Assembly (NCBI GenBank): GCA_949316495.1
Contig: OX439001.1
Span: 56,024,556-56,088,555, forward strand
DNA length: 64,000 nt
Direction: 5' to 3'
Source of the DNA: Amphiduros pacificus
Taxonomy: Eukaryota; Annelida; Polychaeta; Phyllodocida; Hesionidae
The number at the start of each line of letters is the position of its first letter. Position 1 is the first letter of the stretch. The notes beneath the pieces were generated by a model. It was not told where the DNA came from, searched no databases, and saw only the letters and a program-made list of their open reading frames with translations. The position numbers and the translations under genes were made by a program. Below, piece after piece: positions 52,729 to 64,000 of this stretch.

Positions 52729-55460
52729 TAATTGTGTCTCATCAATGGTATAACCGTCACAGCTCAGATGGTCAGTCTTGACAGTGTTCTATGGCTTTAC
52801 AATTAAGAGACATGATTGTGTCTGCTCAGGTAGCTTAAAATTAACAAGCACCCTTGTTCCTATCTCCAGACTTCACTGCTTCAATTATAAAATTAATCAT
52901 GTTAATCTCCCGTGTTCCTCCTCATCATCATCCATCATCACACAACCAGTCGTGGTAAAACTATTTTTTTCTCCTTTTGTCTCCTCCCAACATGCTCGAC
53001 CCAAGATGCAGCTACAATATATACCCAGAGGCAAACTTCTTATTTTTTTATCTCTCTTGGTTGGTCTCCATGGATTTCCAATGCAACCCCACAACGCCTA
53101 ATGCATTCTGCAAAAACACAATAATCTTTTCTATTTTCCCAGCCACCACCTATAATTTCTCCACACACGCTGAGGAAGATTTGGTGTAACTCAATCAAAT
53201 TTGTGCATGTGAAGTAGGCTCATCCATAACGTCCACCTCCGCCATGGCGGGCAGCCGTTTGACTGTGCCCCCTTACCCATGTGCACAGTCACGTGACCTT
53301 GATTGGGTGTACGTAGCCTTATTTCTTTGTGATTTACATTACACAGCAATGGCATTTCTGTCTGGCATAAAGTGATGGAAGACCACTTTTTTGGTTATAC
53401 AATACAAGTCTGTCAACTTGTGCCTAAACTAAGATGGCACATGGCACCCAAGGTCTGGTGACAAGGCCACGGCTATATATGTGTTCAAAGACTTTATTCA
53501 CTTACCACCACCAACATGCAGTGATCAATGGTGCCAGTGCCAGTATCAGTGGTACGATCTAACAAGCCTTTACCTCCAAGATGTGTCCTGGCTGTCACTT
53601 TAATGTTTATGGTTATATTAAACAACCTGTGCCTCACAAATTATACAATCTCCAACTCTAATTGATAAACATAGCAAAATATTCTAGTTTCTTTTTTATA
53701 AATGCAATTTTAAATAATGAACGTTTCTAAAAAGAGTACAAGACAATGGGTAGAGACAGGTGAAATTATAAAAACCAACAAATTGGTGAATCTATATATA
53801 CTTCTTACCAGCTGTTAAAATGATGGAATAAGATAGAATACACAAGGTGCAAGTATGTCTGCAAATGCCTCATCACCCAGCCTGGATGAACTGTTAGACT
53901 TGCAGTGAGCATTCTCTGCTTTCATGTGATACAAATATAATAACAAAAAAACCTTCAAGATAAAACATCATGAAACCTGAAAACTGTTTTAATTCAATCC
54001 CAAAGAACTCGTAGGCGTTATTCATTTGCAGCTCGGCTGGATGGGAGGTGGGCGATATTAGGTGAGCATGCTGTGGGGGATGAGAGGGGCTATATTGCGG
54101 CATAAGAGAGGCGGCCATCAATATTATTGATACTGTCCCCTGGCTGCTGGGGCTGCTGCTGCTGCTACACAAGATACTGTGGAGTGTAGGTGGTGTTACA
54201 TCAAGGCCAGCTACTGGTGATGGGTCATTATGGCTGCCCACTGGTCAGTAGCTACACCATCATTCCCCATCTACCAACCCATCAGACACATAACAGCCAC
54301 AAACTCTGCCCCTTTGGCCTCCATGACCAATCCGGAGCAATTCTCCTGCTCAAGACCACCGTTTTGTTGGTTTATTATAACTGTACCACTTCCAGCTTTG
54401 AAAAAAGTAACCACCCAACCAATGTATTTCATTTGTGTGATAAGACGGGGAGGAATCTTTCATTCTTGCCACGACTCCGTAAGATGGGCAACTTACATCC
54501 CTGGGCTGCCTTAATGGGCCAATACAGTTGCAGGGCAACTGGCCCAATACTGGCCCTTAACCCCCCTGCAGCCGATCCCCCGGGGCTGTTTGCTGCTGTG
54601 GAGATGTTCCCCCTCCTTTCTACAGTCGGGGTGAAAGAGAACCCAATGGAGCGCTCTATATTGGCAGCATGTGCCCAGTCAGCTGTTTCTCTCAAATTGC
54701 TTTCTCTTGCCTGCCTCATATTCACAGTGCTACCAGACCTTTTCTTTGTGATAGGTACTTCCCAGCCCGGCGGTAAGTAAATTGAAAGTCACTCAGTCTG
54801 CGTTTGGCCTGGGAGCATAGCCGTCTGTCCTTACTCATCTCACAAATGAAACAAGTGACCAAACGCCTGCAATGCAATATGCCAATATCCAAACCAAACT
54901 TCACTCAACCATGAAAGTAATTCACACTGGCCAAAATAAAAGCTTGACGTCCATGATTGGGCCTACCATTTTTGTTGACAGACCTCATGAAGTGTGACTT
55001 TAATCTCGTGGGATTTCATAAATTGCTCAGTGGTATTTTGTCTGTAACCATGGCAGCAGAGTTAAAGAAACCACAGATTGTCTTGCACGTAGGGGGACGT
55101 CAGCCTCTGAAGCCAGCAGACTGCCTCCACGCTCCGCTGCAGTACACCGTGTTGACCAAACCACTTGTGCTGCACGGAGCAACTGCTATGACGTCTTGGC
55201 ATTTCCTTCATCACAGATTTCCTCTTGTTAACCTATGTACATGCTCCAGAAGCATGCAAAAATGACTTACTTCAGTGTTTATCATCCACAATCTGCAAGG
55301 AGCCTGGGGAGACTAAAATATAGCTACCCTGAGATAGCCATATATACATGTATGTGACCTATGCTGAAGGTGTTTCCTTCTTAACTATCTCCACAACCAG
55401 CTGCCAGAGAGACCTGTGTCCTTTCATGAACATATGATCAAGCACAACACAAGGAATCAC

Positions 55461-55481
55461 CAAAGACAAGCGCACTGACTG
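55461..55481 (-). other. Candidate 21-nt in-frame microexon in Musashi intron
   Basis: On the gene strand a pyrimidine tract with two TGC motifs (tttttgcttttctgctttag) is followed by 21 nt and then gtgatt. Read in phase 0, as this intron requires, it encodes QSVRLSL without a stop. The first three bases are CAG, so the acceptor is a tandem NAGNAG site and the exon could be 21 or 18 nt, both in frame. The 5' site (TTG/gtgatt) is only moderate. Nothing in the residues is recognisable. A chance match is quite possible in a 28-kb intron. Confidence 0.22.
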
Positions 55482-56579
55482 CTAAAGCAGAAAAGCAAAA
55501 ATAATATCCTTCATCTCTCCTCCCACTCGAAACACAGTTCTGAGACAACAAGGAAAAATGGTGTATCCCTGGAGGACAATGTGGTTGGTGACTGCCGATA
55601 TATTGGGAGAGACGATAGGAGAGAGAGAAGGGGGTCAGACTGTGAGCATGATATGGAGAGCGAGCTGCTGCTCTATTATCACCTCTGTATTCAGTGTTGG
55701 ATCTCTAATATGATGTGGCTGTTGCTCACTGAGCTCTTATCTTGGCCTATCTCTAATTATGGGGTGCTGTTGGCACTCAATGTGGTCTGCACACTGCTGG
55801 ACAATGTAACCTTTCCACCTATTCCTCACAGAGCTGTAGTCAAGGCCCTCTTGGCTTGACCTGCTCCTGTCGCTTCTGCCTCACCCAGATGATCCATCAA
55901 AATTATACTCAAATGCTCCCCATGCTCTGCATTATCATCTCGCCAAGAAATATTTTTATGAAATAATTCCCCTGCCCCCCTCGCCACTTTAAGTGGGACA
56001 CTTTTCACCTGGCGCGTGTATCCATGCTTTCTTGTGTTTAAATGGGCCTTTGCCATCAAATCTGAACAAGGCTTATAGGGCTAACATATCAATCAGAACC
56101 AGTTCTCAGCTTGCCTATCTAATCAACCGGATGTTAGCCGGCCCAGCTAAGTAGGTCAAACCACTCCAGTTCTGACTGACCCCATGTAAACAAGGTCGGC
56201 CAGGGGTCGTCAATCATAATATGTGATCTATACAAGTGACCCAACTTCCCCACTCCGTGCAATGAAATGGCAAAAACTCTGCAAAGCTCACGTTTAGCCA
56301 TCAAGTAGGCTGGAAACCAAATACAAAACACTTGCATGGCTAACAATATGCCACGAAACATGATAGGCCTCAGAAACTATATACCATTCACTAACAAGCT
56401 AATACATGGAAAATGGAGATAAACATGTTTGGCAGCAAGATTGAATAATGTTGGTGCATGAAGTAGTTTACATATGCCAGCTGTGGCTGGAGTGTGGATA
56501 CAGCACATGCCTCCATCACGCACATTATTAATGCTTCTCACAACTATCACAGTCTACTCAGTTACTGATACCAGGACTG

Positions 56580-56593
56580 CCCCCCCCCCCCCC
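56580..56593. repeat. Poly-C tract
   Basis: An uninterrupted run of 14 C. Confidence 0.95.
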
Positions 56594-57113
56594 ACAAATG
56601 TACACCTCATCAGGTGCTTGACTTCTACACCAGTTTTAAGGTATCTGAGCCACTTGAACAAAAGGCTAGGAAGGCGTAATCTCCAAAGCTATTTAAGTCA
56701 AAGTGCAGGTCTAAGTGTTCCATAACTTGACCTTAATGCTCTGCTCCCCTTTCACGTCTTGATTCCTCTTGGTTTTTCTAATGCAATAGGTCAAATTCAA
56801 TTTGCTCGACCAATTGACCGGTGCAATGTTTTGACACTGGAATTAAGTATTTATGCCGCCTTATAGATTTGATCCAAACCGCCTGCTATTTCAGGCGAGA
56901 TCCCATAAGTCTTGACTTTTGACACTTTTTCACACAAGCTTCTTAGTGTCCTGTGCTCACACATCACTCACCATGCAGCATATACGATATGAAGACAGAT
57001 TTACTTGTATTCCCCCCTCATGCTGCTTTGTAATCATACTTATCCTGAATGGCAGACACATGTAAACATACACACCAGGACAGGTGTAGTGGGAAGGTGC
57101 TGCACCTCTCTAC

Positions 57114-57198
57114 AACCCCCCCCCACCCCACCCCACCCTCCCTCCAGCGTACACACACCCTAACCCCCTCCAAGCCACGAACCCCCTCCCAGCCACGA
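57114..57198. repeat. C-rich block with short tandem repeat
   Basis: A run of nine or more C is followed by repeated CCCCA units, and then by two copies of (t)aaccccctcc(a/c)agccacga at 57162-57198. On the gene strand the first part is G4-rich (gggtggggtggggtggg), a possible RNA G-quadruplex in the pre-mRNA. Confidence 0.85.
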
Positions 57199-57866
57199 CA
57201 TGCTAACATTCCCACACCCATTCTTCCATCTATGATGACCCACTCATAGAAACTCTCTTTATTTCCCAACGCATTTTAAAACTAAAAGACAACCTAAAGT
57301 GACTGGTACATGGTACATTGTGATCACATGACACGCCTCAAATCTGACATAACCTTTCCTGAACAAAAATGTCCTGAAAAATGTGGTCCTAATTTTACTT
57401 TCTCCTCTGACCCTGTTTCTGGCCTGTACCAGAGTCAGTGAGTCATCTCCCCACCACAAGAGACTGCCTGGCTAAATATACATCCCCCTTTATACAGCAA
57501 CATTACAATATGTGCTTTAACAACTTTATATTATACCTGCCAGGCATAGTAAACTAGCACTTTTATCTGGGCCTTATCAGAGAGCCAATGTTGTGTTGCC
57601 TGCCTCAACACCGGGGCACTTCAGTGCACACTTCAAACCACAAATAGTCCCACACAGTTAACACAAAGCACTGCCAGCCCTTTTGTTTCCCAATATTTAC
57701 ACTCTCACAAATAACTGACACAAAGCTCAATTGACACTTATATATAATATTGAAATATAAAAAAAACAAGAAAAAAATGAGGTAAAAAATAATCTAGACT
57801 ATTGTAATTATTTATATACTACAACCTAGATCTATATCTAGAAAGTGCTATTGGTCAGGTGACATC

Positions 57867-57883
57867 TATATATATATATATAT
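57867..57883. repeat. (TA)n microsatellite
   Basis: About eight TA units. Similar short TA tracts occur at 5417-5431, 58440-58457 and 58800-58815. Confidence 0.9.
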
Positions 57884-58914
57884 GTTCTTTATATCCTTCC
57901 TGTCATAATAGTTTCAATGCCTGGTCTAAGGTTCTTATACGCTCTTATTTCCTTCAGTAACTTGTTCAGCTTTGAAAAAAAATCTTCTTGATAACAATGT
58001 AATGGAATTTCTAATCAAGCCATTTTTTCTATCGTGTTATCAACTTTGCTGCCTTTGACCTTGATTGAAGTTGAAGACCCTTTTTTGGATATTTCCATTA
58101 TCTTCATCTTTGATTATATGACTGCATGCTTTGAGGGCCAGTCTCGGCACTCTAAACTTCCATATCACTGCGTCTGCAGGCCAAGCCAACAGCTTCATCT
58201 CTCTCTATGCATCTCCACTACTTTATCTCAAAAATGGTAAACAGCTTTCAATCTTTTTTTTACCTCCAAAATCATAAACAACTTTGATATTTGCCTCTAA
58301 AATTTCTTTTAAAACACAAAACACAACTTCTTATCACAGGAAGTTGAAACTTAACCTTGACCTCGTAAACCACTAGGTATTCTACTTCTAAGAAAGATTC
58401 CACATTTTGATGTGATCACTCTACCACCAAGAAGCACTATTTATATATATATATACGAACCAGCATTAATTACGGTAACTATAAGGCATCCTACTTTCTA
58501 GTTCCAAACTACGATACTCCAACTACTGTATGGAGTTGTTTCACTTACTGGTCCGCAGTCCAAATATTACTGTCCTCCCATTGGTCAATAATTAATGATA
58601 ATCCAGATATGGAGGTATATAGCTCATCCCAGAACAATAATGTTGTGTATATGTGGTGCCGCAACTTGGCATTTCCCACCATAATAAGGAACATAACATG
58701 GCAAACATAAACTCCAGCACACTTCTTTGGTGTAAACTCAGCACACTTTTAAAGGTAACATACTCCCATATGGCAGCGGCACTGGTGTTGATCGTGGATT
58801 TATATATATATATATTTTTATATATCTTTGCCACCTTCCAAAATGGCAGCTCCCCGGTCACAGAAGAGGGCAAACCCTGGTGTTGTGGATGATCATGATG
58901 ATGCTCAAACCTAC

Positions 58915-59007
58915 CTTTCCAAACTGGCAGAAGTATGCCTTGACATCGTCCAGTGTGGTGGATGCAGACAGCCCTCCAACAAATATCTTCTTAGTACGAG
59001 TGACCAT
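58915..59007 (-). CDS. MSI: Musashi-family RNA-binding protein, exon encoding first half of RRM2
   Basis: This 93-nt coding exon (31 codons, phase 0 at both ends) lies on the minus strand. It starts [14 protein letters not shown] and ends [19 protein letters not shown] is the RNP2 motif (beta-strand 1) of RRM2, and the rest is the loop and alpha-helix 1. It corresponds to human MSI1/MSI2 from [13 protein letters not shown] to YFEQFGK, with a Cys where vertebrates have Glu. The 3' splice site is a T-rich tract ending tttttgtttcag just before ATG. The 5' site is AAAG/gtaggt. The exon is internal: its ATG is the RRM1-RRM2 linker methionine (QPK-MVTRTK in the family), not the start codon. Musashi proteins bind UAG-containing 3' UTR sites and control translation, especially in neural and stem cells. 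The RRM1 exons must lie beyond position 64000. Whether this is the msi or the Rbp6 paralogue cannot be decided from these residues. Confidence 0.97.
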
Positions 59008-62000
59008 CTGAAACAAAAATCAAAAAACAAAACCATTGCTTCCATTGCAAAAACAATTATATAGCTTTCAGTCAGCTACAGATCAATTTTTAAAGTTAGT
59101 GATCATGTGTTGTCACATCTGGGGCACATAGCACACATATGCCATAACATTATCTTTCCCACCCATTCCTCACACCCCTACTGGCCAAAAACATGTTGGA
59201 AAAGTTGTTGTTCTCTCTTACATATTCAAAGTTTATTTCCACAGTTTTTTTCTCAAAGGTTTCAGCATTTCACATTCCTGACTTGTCCTATTCTCCATCT
59301 TTGGATCTCGCTTTAACATTATATGATAGTTTGTAGCCTGTGCTTCTGCCTCACAGAATAATCCCAGAATATTCACGCCTGAGTGCCCCCACAAAGCACA
59401 CGCCATGCTACTTGGTTGCTGTACCCTTTTGGCCCAGAGCTGATCAGCCCATGATGGAGAAGTAGCAGCCCCACGGGTGATGACATGTGACCTTCACCTT
59501 CCTATTCAAAATGGTTCCACAACCTTTAATCTTTTTGACACTGCACCAACACATCCCTCAAGTTTTTAAAGACTTATTTCCGCTCTTTGGAACATCCTCT
59601 TAATTTTGATCAGTTTAAGATGGCTTTCAAAACTGTCATCACATACTTTCATACCAATTTTCCCTCATCTGAATCTTTTGTTCATGTCAATCATTAGACT
59701 GTTCTTTCTTTCTGGTCTAAATTGCCAAAACTAAAATCAGATCTGTGATAAATGTTTTAAAGTTTTGATTAATTTTCACTTTCTAGTCATTTGTGGGTAA
59801 ATATAGATGGTCTCTGAGCACTACGAGTGGTGGTGATTGCCAGATCTGCAGATCACAATAAAGGGCTGCAAATGTGAATCACCCCGGTGAGAATGAATAA
59901 TCACCTCTGTCGGTCTTTGTTCTGATTTCCAGAGGACCCATCTGCATTGGCTCAATGCAAATTATGTAGAATATGTACATTATTATGAAGCACATAGGTC
60001 ATTTCTCATTAAGAGAAAGTTTGTTCTTTTCTTTGTCTGCTTTATTCATTCATGCAATCCTCAGGAAAAAAAGTGGGTGTGATTTATCTCAAAATGTCAC
60101 CTTTTTCAGATGTATTTTTTTGGCAGTAATTATCAAGGTGTTCTTGGCACCTTGTGACCTGTCAAGATATTAGTGTTTCAATAATTCTTATAGATTTTTT
60201 TTCATGATAATAACGTGCGTGAATATAGACGTACTAAAAACCGTGAACTGTTAATTTTTCTTCTGTGTATGGACGATAAAAAATCAATTTGTGTGATGTT
60301 AAGTAAAATATATGCTGCTAGTTTGATGTTGCAGCCTGCGGTTTAACAGATATATACGATCCTGGTATGTCAGATATGAAAATGTAGCACTATGACACAA
60401 CCATGTCAAATCATCCCCCTAGGGGGGGCCAGCTGTTCTGTGCAGGGCTGAACCAAATAAAAACACCAAGCCCATCCCAAAAGCTTCACCAAAATATCAC
60501 AAATTTTAACAATAGGAGATGAGCTTAATATCTCTATCCAACGATGCATCGTCCCTTAAAACCTGAGACTCTACAACCTAATTTAGTTGTAAATAAAATC
60601 AACTATCTGATTAATATTTCATCTTCTACTTTCAGGTGTATGTTGCAGAGAGAAGAAAACTCTTCAATATATTTTTTTTTAAAAAGGATGCTTGCAGTTT
60701 TAAGGAACCTCCCATTTTACCACTACTTCAATCAACAGTCAACTGGGCGACATTGCATGATCATCTCCAGCAACTGAAACCAACTTGGAACAGCTTTTTT
60801 AAAAGCAATTTCTTTTAATTGGACGATCCATATAGATCTGTGAGAATAACATTTGCACTGCTGGATGTATTGTGTAATGGGCAACACTGCATCAAGGGGA
60901 CTAATGTCCTATTTTCATTAGGATTGCTGAAGCGTATTTTCCTTGCATTTACAAGACTACAATTGCATCCATGTAACATTGACTACAAACAGAGAGACTA
61001 TATTGTCTTATGTAATCTCTCATTATCACCTTCGTCCATGCTCATTATGTGTAATAACTTGACTACACTACAATCAGCTCAACGGCTACCATGCAGCTTT
61101 GTGCTATACAACGTGTCAATCCCAGTCACAATAATGGAGTTGTTTAATTATAAATCACTGTATTTGTATTTCTGATTGCACTGTTTGACACTTACACTGA
61201 CTTTCTTTTCTTGTATATCAAACTTAAAAAGTAAATAAAGTTTTTATTGTATTGATGCATCTTGCTACAATCATTGAATTGTAATGTAAAATGTTATAAA
61301 ATGTTAAATCAATTTTTTTTTTTTTTTATATCTGTATTTGAGTAGAGCTGGGGAAAAAATCGAACTGGTGGCTCATTTTTCTTCACCACAATGAGTTTTT
61401 AATTACAACTGCTTTAATTCCATATAGCTTTGAGATGATTTTTAAACAAGTCTTGCGGGATGGATGCGAATAGATTTTGACAGAAACTGCGCATAATTTA
61501 TTGATACATTATTGGTTTCTATTACCTATTCATTATGTACTGGCATTGTCAATTGATTTTTGCTTTAAGTTAACACAGATTTACAGAATATTACATTTAT
61601 CACATACGGCATAGACTAAATAATTCCAAGGATGCAGAAAGAATTTCATGTCCCGTCTATAATTCTGATTTCTCTCTCTCTCTTAATTACATTTCTATTT
61701 GATTCTTCAGTTCATATGACAATTTGGTAAATTGGTTATTCAATACAATGAACAATATTTTTATGCACATGATTGATATCATACGCTATTTCCCACATAA
61801 ATCACATTACAATAATGACATTAACACACTGTAATTTATTTAGGTTTTTAATTGAAATTTTTAATAAGAGCTTTCTCAAATCAGTATTGTTTATTGCAAA
61901 TTTCCAACATGATTATGTTGTCAATTGTTGATTACAAAATCTCATCTATATTTAGCGGCTATTGTTCATGATTATTATTGGAAAATGGACGAGACCGGAG

Positions 62001-64000
62001 ATGTTGGACCAGATTAGAGCGTTGAGGAGCATTTTAATAGATGCACAGCCCTAATATTATACTGAGCTTCCTCCTCTAGCTAAAGCCAGTATATTTGTTA
62101 AGCTCAGCCCTTTTCAGAGTCTTTCGGCTGGCTGCTTCACTTGAAGAGCATTTGGCAGATGTATCACAGGGCGCATTATTGCTCGTGACACCACCTCTGG
62201 CCGTGACCCACAATGGCAGCACATGGGATGCCCCACAAGAAATAATCAGACCTATGAATAAAGGCCTCTTTTGGTCCTTGTGTGTTCAGTGTACTAGCGT
62301 TAATGTGTGCAACCAAAAACTCGGCCCTTAGAAATTACATGTTATTTAGACCCAATCATAGGTCTTTGAAAGCCATATGTATAAAAATATATAAATAATT
62401 ATATAAAGTTTGACGCAATATAGTCAGACTGTTTGATGCATGTTTGGTGCACTCAGTAACTAACTGCACTTAGTACAACAGCCGCTTACATATACGCTTG
62501 TGTATGCTCACACAGCCCAGCCTGGCAGTCACTTTTGTTCTGCAATATTTCACACTGGTCTTGCCACAAACTTAAATAGCTCTTTATACGAGGTGATTTT
62601 ATATACATATCATAGCTGAGCCTCATGAATAAAATCTGAATTTATATTAAAAGCATCTCAGATGACACGTTCTCCTCCTTATAAGAACTTAGTGATGCAT
62701 GCTTGCTGTAGATGTTGCCTGGAAAGTGGACAAATCAATTTCTGCCACAAATATATTGCATTTTCAATCCTATAATTCACCACTGTATAATTAGAATGTA
62801 ACACCAAGATTACATAACGACACCCAATTATTGGGGACCAACTATGATGTAAACTGTAGGTATTTGTGGGGGTCTTTAATTACTTGATTTCCATCCTTGG
62901 CAAGATGGCAAGGACATACCTTTGTTGATAATTATCTAAGTCTTCCACATGCACGCACCCGGATTGGGATTCCCTCATTAAATCCCCTAATGTGATCATC
63001 TGATCTCATTATATTGAAAATAACTATCTTCAGCTATAATTGGGAGGCAAATGGTGAGTCTGTACCCCAGAACAAAGGAGGTTAGTCGCAATAACTAAAA
63101 GACAAATATCTCAGAGCACCAAGGAAAATGCAGGTGTCACAAAGAATACAGTAGGCAGCCGGTTTCACTTGCTAGGGTCATTCAGAAAATATATGTTAAT
63201 AATACACTCCACAAAGGGCAGACTAGTCTGTGTGCTGAGCTGGAGAGTAAACTGTCCAACTTGGCGACTGTCAAAACAACAATTATGCAGCCAACTTGGA
63301 CAAACATGTCATTTTCCCCTTCTCCATTAATTGGAAGAATTGATGCCTTTGTAGAGCTGCCTGGTCAATAAGTAATGTTTAGTCACACCAGAGTGTTGGA
63401 GGGTGGAAAGGTGAGAAAGGAGGGAGAAGGGTGGTGGGGGATAGTCATGGACAACCCATCCATCAATACATACTGGAAGTTGGAACAAAACCTCCATCAC
63501 AGATGTTATGAAAGCCAAATTCAGGCTGTAGCGGACAATATATTTCCCCAGTGGTGTCAATCAATCACCCATATCTAGGCCATTTTCTGAGGGTATTGGG
63601 TGGAAGTCATTGGTGAGAGTCTGATAAAAAAAGGCGGACTGTGATTCATGAGGGTGAGTGCATAATGAATACAGCCAGGACGCCACTACGGTTTGCACAG
63701 GTATGCCCGTGTCCTTGCTTACTGACTTGCTTCCCGCCTTGATAATTTAAGTTTATAGCAACTTACTGTCAATGCCTCAATGACAGGTATGGAAGATTCC
63801 ACCCCCCACCCCCTCCTCTCCCAACCACTCCAGTCTTGGACAAAGCTTTGACTGCATGTATTATGGGGGTAGGCAAATATTGGTCAGTCAGTTTACACAA
63901 ATCTTATAAAGGCACGACTGAGGCTGCATTTAAAACTGCCAATGAGTACTTTATGTGAAGTTCAAACTGGCCAGACTCGAGGCAAACTTGTAGCGAGGCA
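59008..64000 (-). other. Musashi intron upstream of the RRM2 exon (incomplete)
   Basis: No coding exon was recognised here. The expected preceding exon should end with residues like AFPRRAQPK, and no minus-strand match was found, so this intron is at least 5 kb long and continues past the window. Visible content: a palindrome of five C, TA and five G at 60415-60426, a 15-nt T run at 61313-61327, and a very AT-rich block at about 61200-62060. Unique sequence follows to the end. No mobile element was recognised. Confidence 0.75.
61313..61327. repeat. Poly-T tract
   Basis: An uninterrupted run of 15 T in an AT-rich block. No retroelement body is attached on either side. Confidence 0.9.

Larger units (their letters stand above)
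30851..58914 (-). other. 28-kb Musashi intron splitting RRM2
   Basis: This long intron lies between the FGK exon and the 24-nt microexon. It holds most of the minisatellites and microsatellites of the window, two reverse-oriented CTCF-like sites (42920-42931 and 45662-45673), the candidate microexons at 44461 and 55461, and one plus-strand exon-like unit at 36428. The numerous open frames on both strands, up to 196 codons, show no recognisable domain and no repeated splice context, so I read them as chance. No transposable element, RNA gene or virus-derived sequence was recognised. Confidence 0.8.

Noticed and set aside
54190-54780. Longest open frame in the window, 196 codons on the plus strand, ending near a GTAAGT
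   Set aside because: The residues show no domain, signal or repeat I recognise, and composition follows the local GC-rich DNA. One frame of this size is not surprising among all six frames of 64 kb.
57018-57269. Gly/Val/Arg-rich minus-strand frame
   Set aside because: It is the translation of the C-rich repeat block and has no independent support.

Overview
This is non-bacterial DNA. It is AT-leaning, carries no long open reading frames, and contains microsatellites, minisatellites and short exons flanked by GT-AG splice sites, so it comes from an animal nuclear genome. The only gene identified with confidence is a Musashi-family RNA-binding protein gene (MSI/Rbp6) on the minus strand. Its RRM2 residues differ slightly from my recollection of vertebrate MSI1/MSI2 (IEDAMLMFDKATQRHR against VEDAMLMFDKTTNRHR). 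This suggests an invertebrate bilaterian, and a lophotrochozoan such as a mollusc or brachiopod is plausible. The species assignment is a guess.

Layout, read in gene direction from high to low coordinates. Positions 64000-59008 are the end of an upstream intron; the RRM1 exons lie outside the window. Positions 59007-58915 are a 93-nt exon encoding the start of RRM2, beginning [13 protein letters not shown] and ending at FGK. A 28-kb intron follows. Positions 30850-30827 are a 24-nt microexon that adds eight residues in frame (EVCGREVK). A 5.9-kb intron follows. Positions 24959-24911 are a 49-nt exon encoding IEDAMLMFDKATQRHR, ending at the first base of the glycine codon that opens the RNP1 motif. 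Positions 24910-1 are at least 24.9 kb of the next intron. The remaining RRM2 residues (GFGFVTF onward) and the C-terminal region were searched for on the minus strand and not found, so they lie to the left of the window.

The main discovery candidate is the microexon. It has a strong 3' splice site, a UGC motif inside the pyrimidine tract and a good 5' site. It is phase 0 on both sides and sits exactly between alpha-helix 1 and beta-strand 2 of RRM2. Three TGCATG (RBFOX-type) sites lie within about 230 nt. Skipping it gives the canonical FGK-IEDAML junction; including it gives FGK-EVCGREVK-IEDAML. Weaker candidates on the gene strand are a 23-nt frame-shifting microexon (44461-44483), a 21-nt in-frame microexon (55461-55481) and a possible alternative last exon (9690-9826). 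Three exon-like units on the plus strand are listed as low-confidence antisense transcription candidates.

The rest is intronic DNA with simple repeats, several minisatellites, CTCF-like motifs and blocks that could be conserved enhancers. I recognised no transposon, virus-derived element, tRNA, rRNA or CRISPR array. The listed short open frames of 60-196 codons look like chance.
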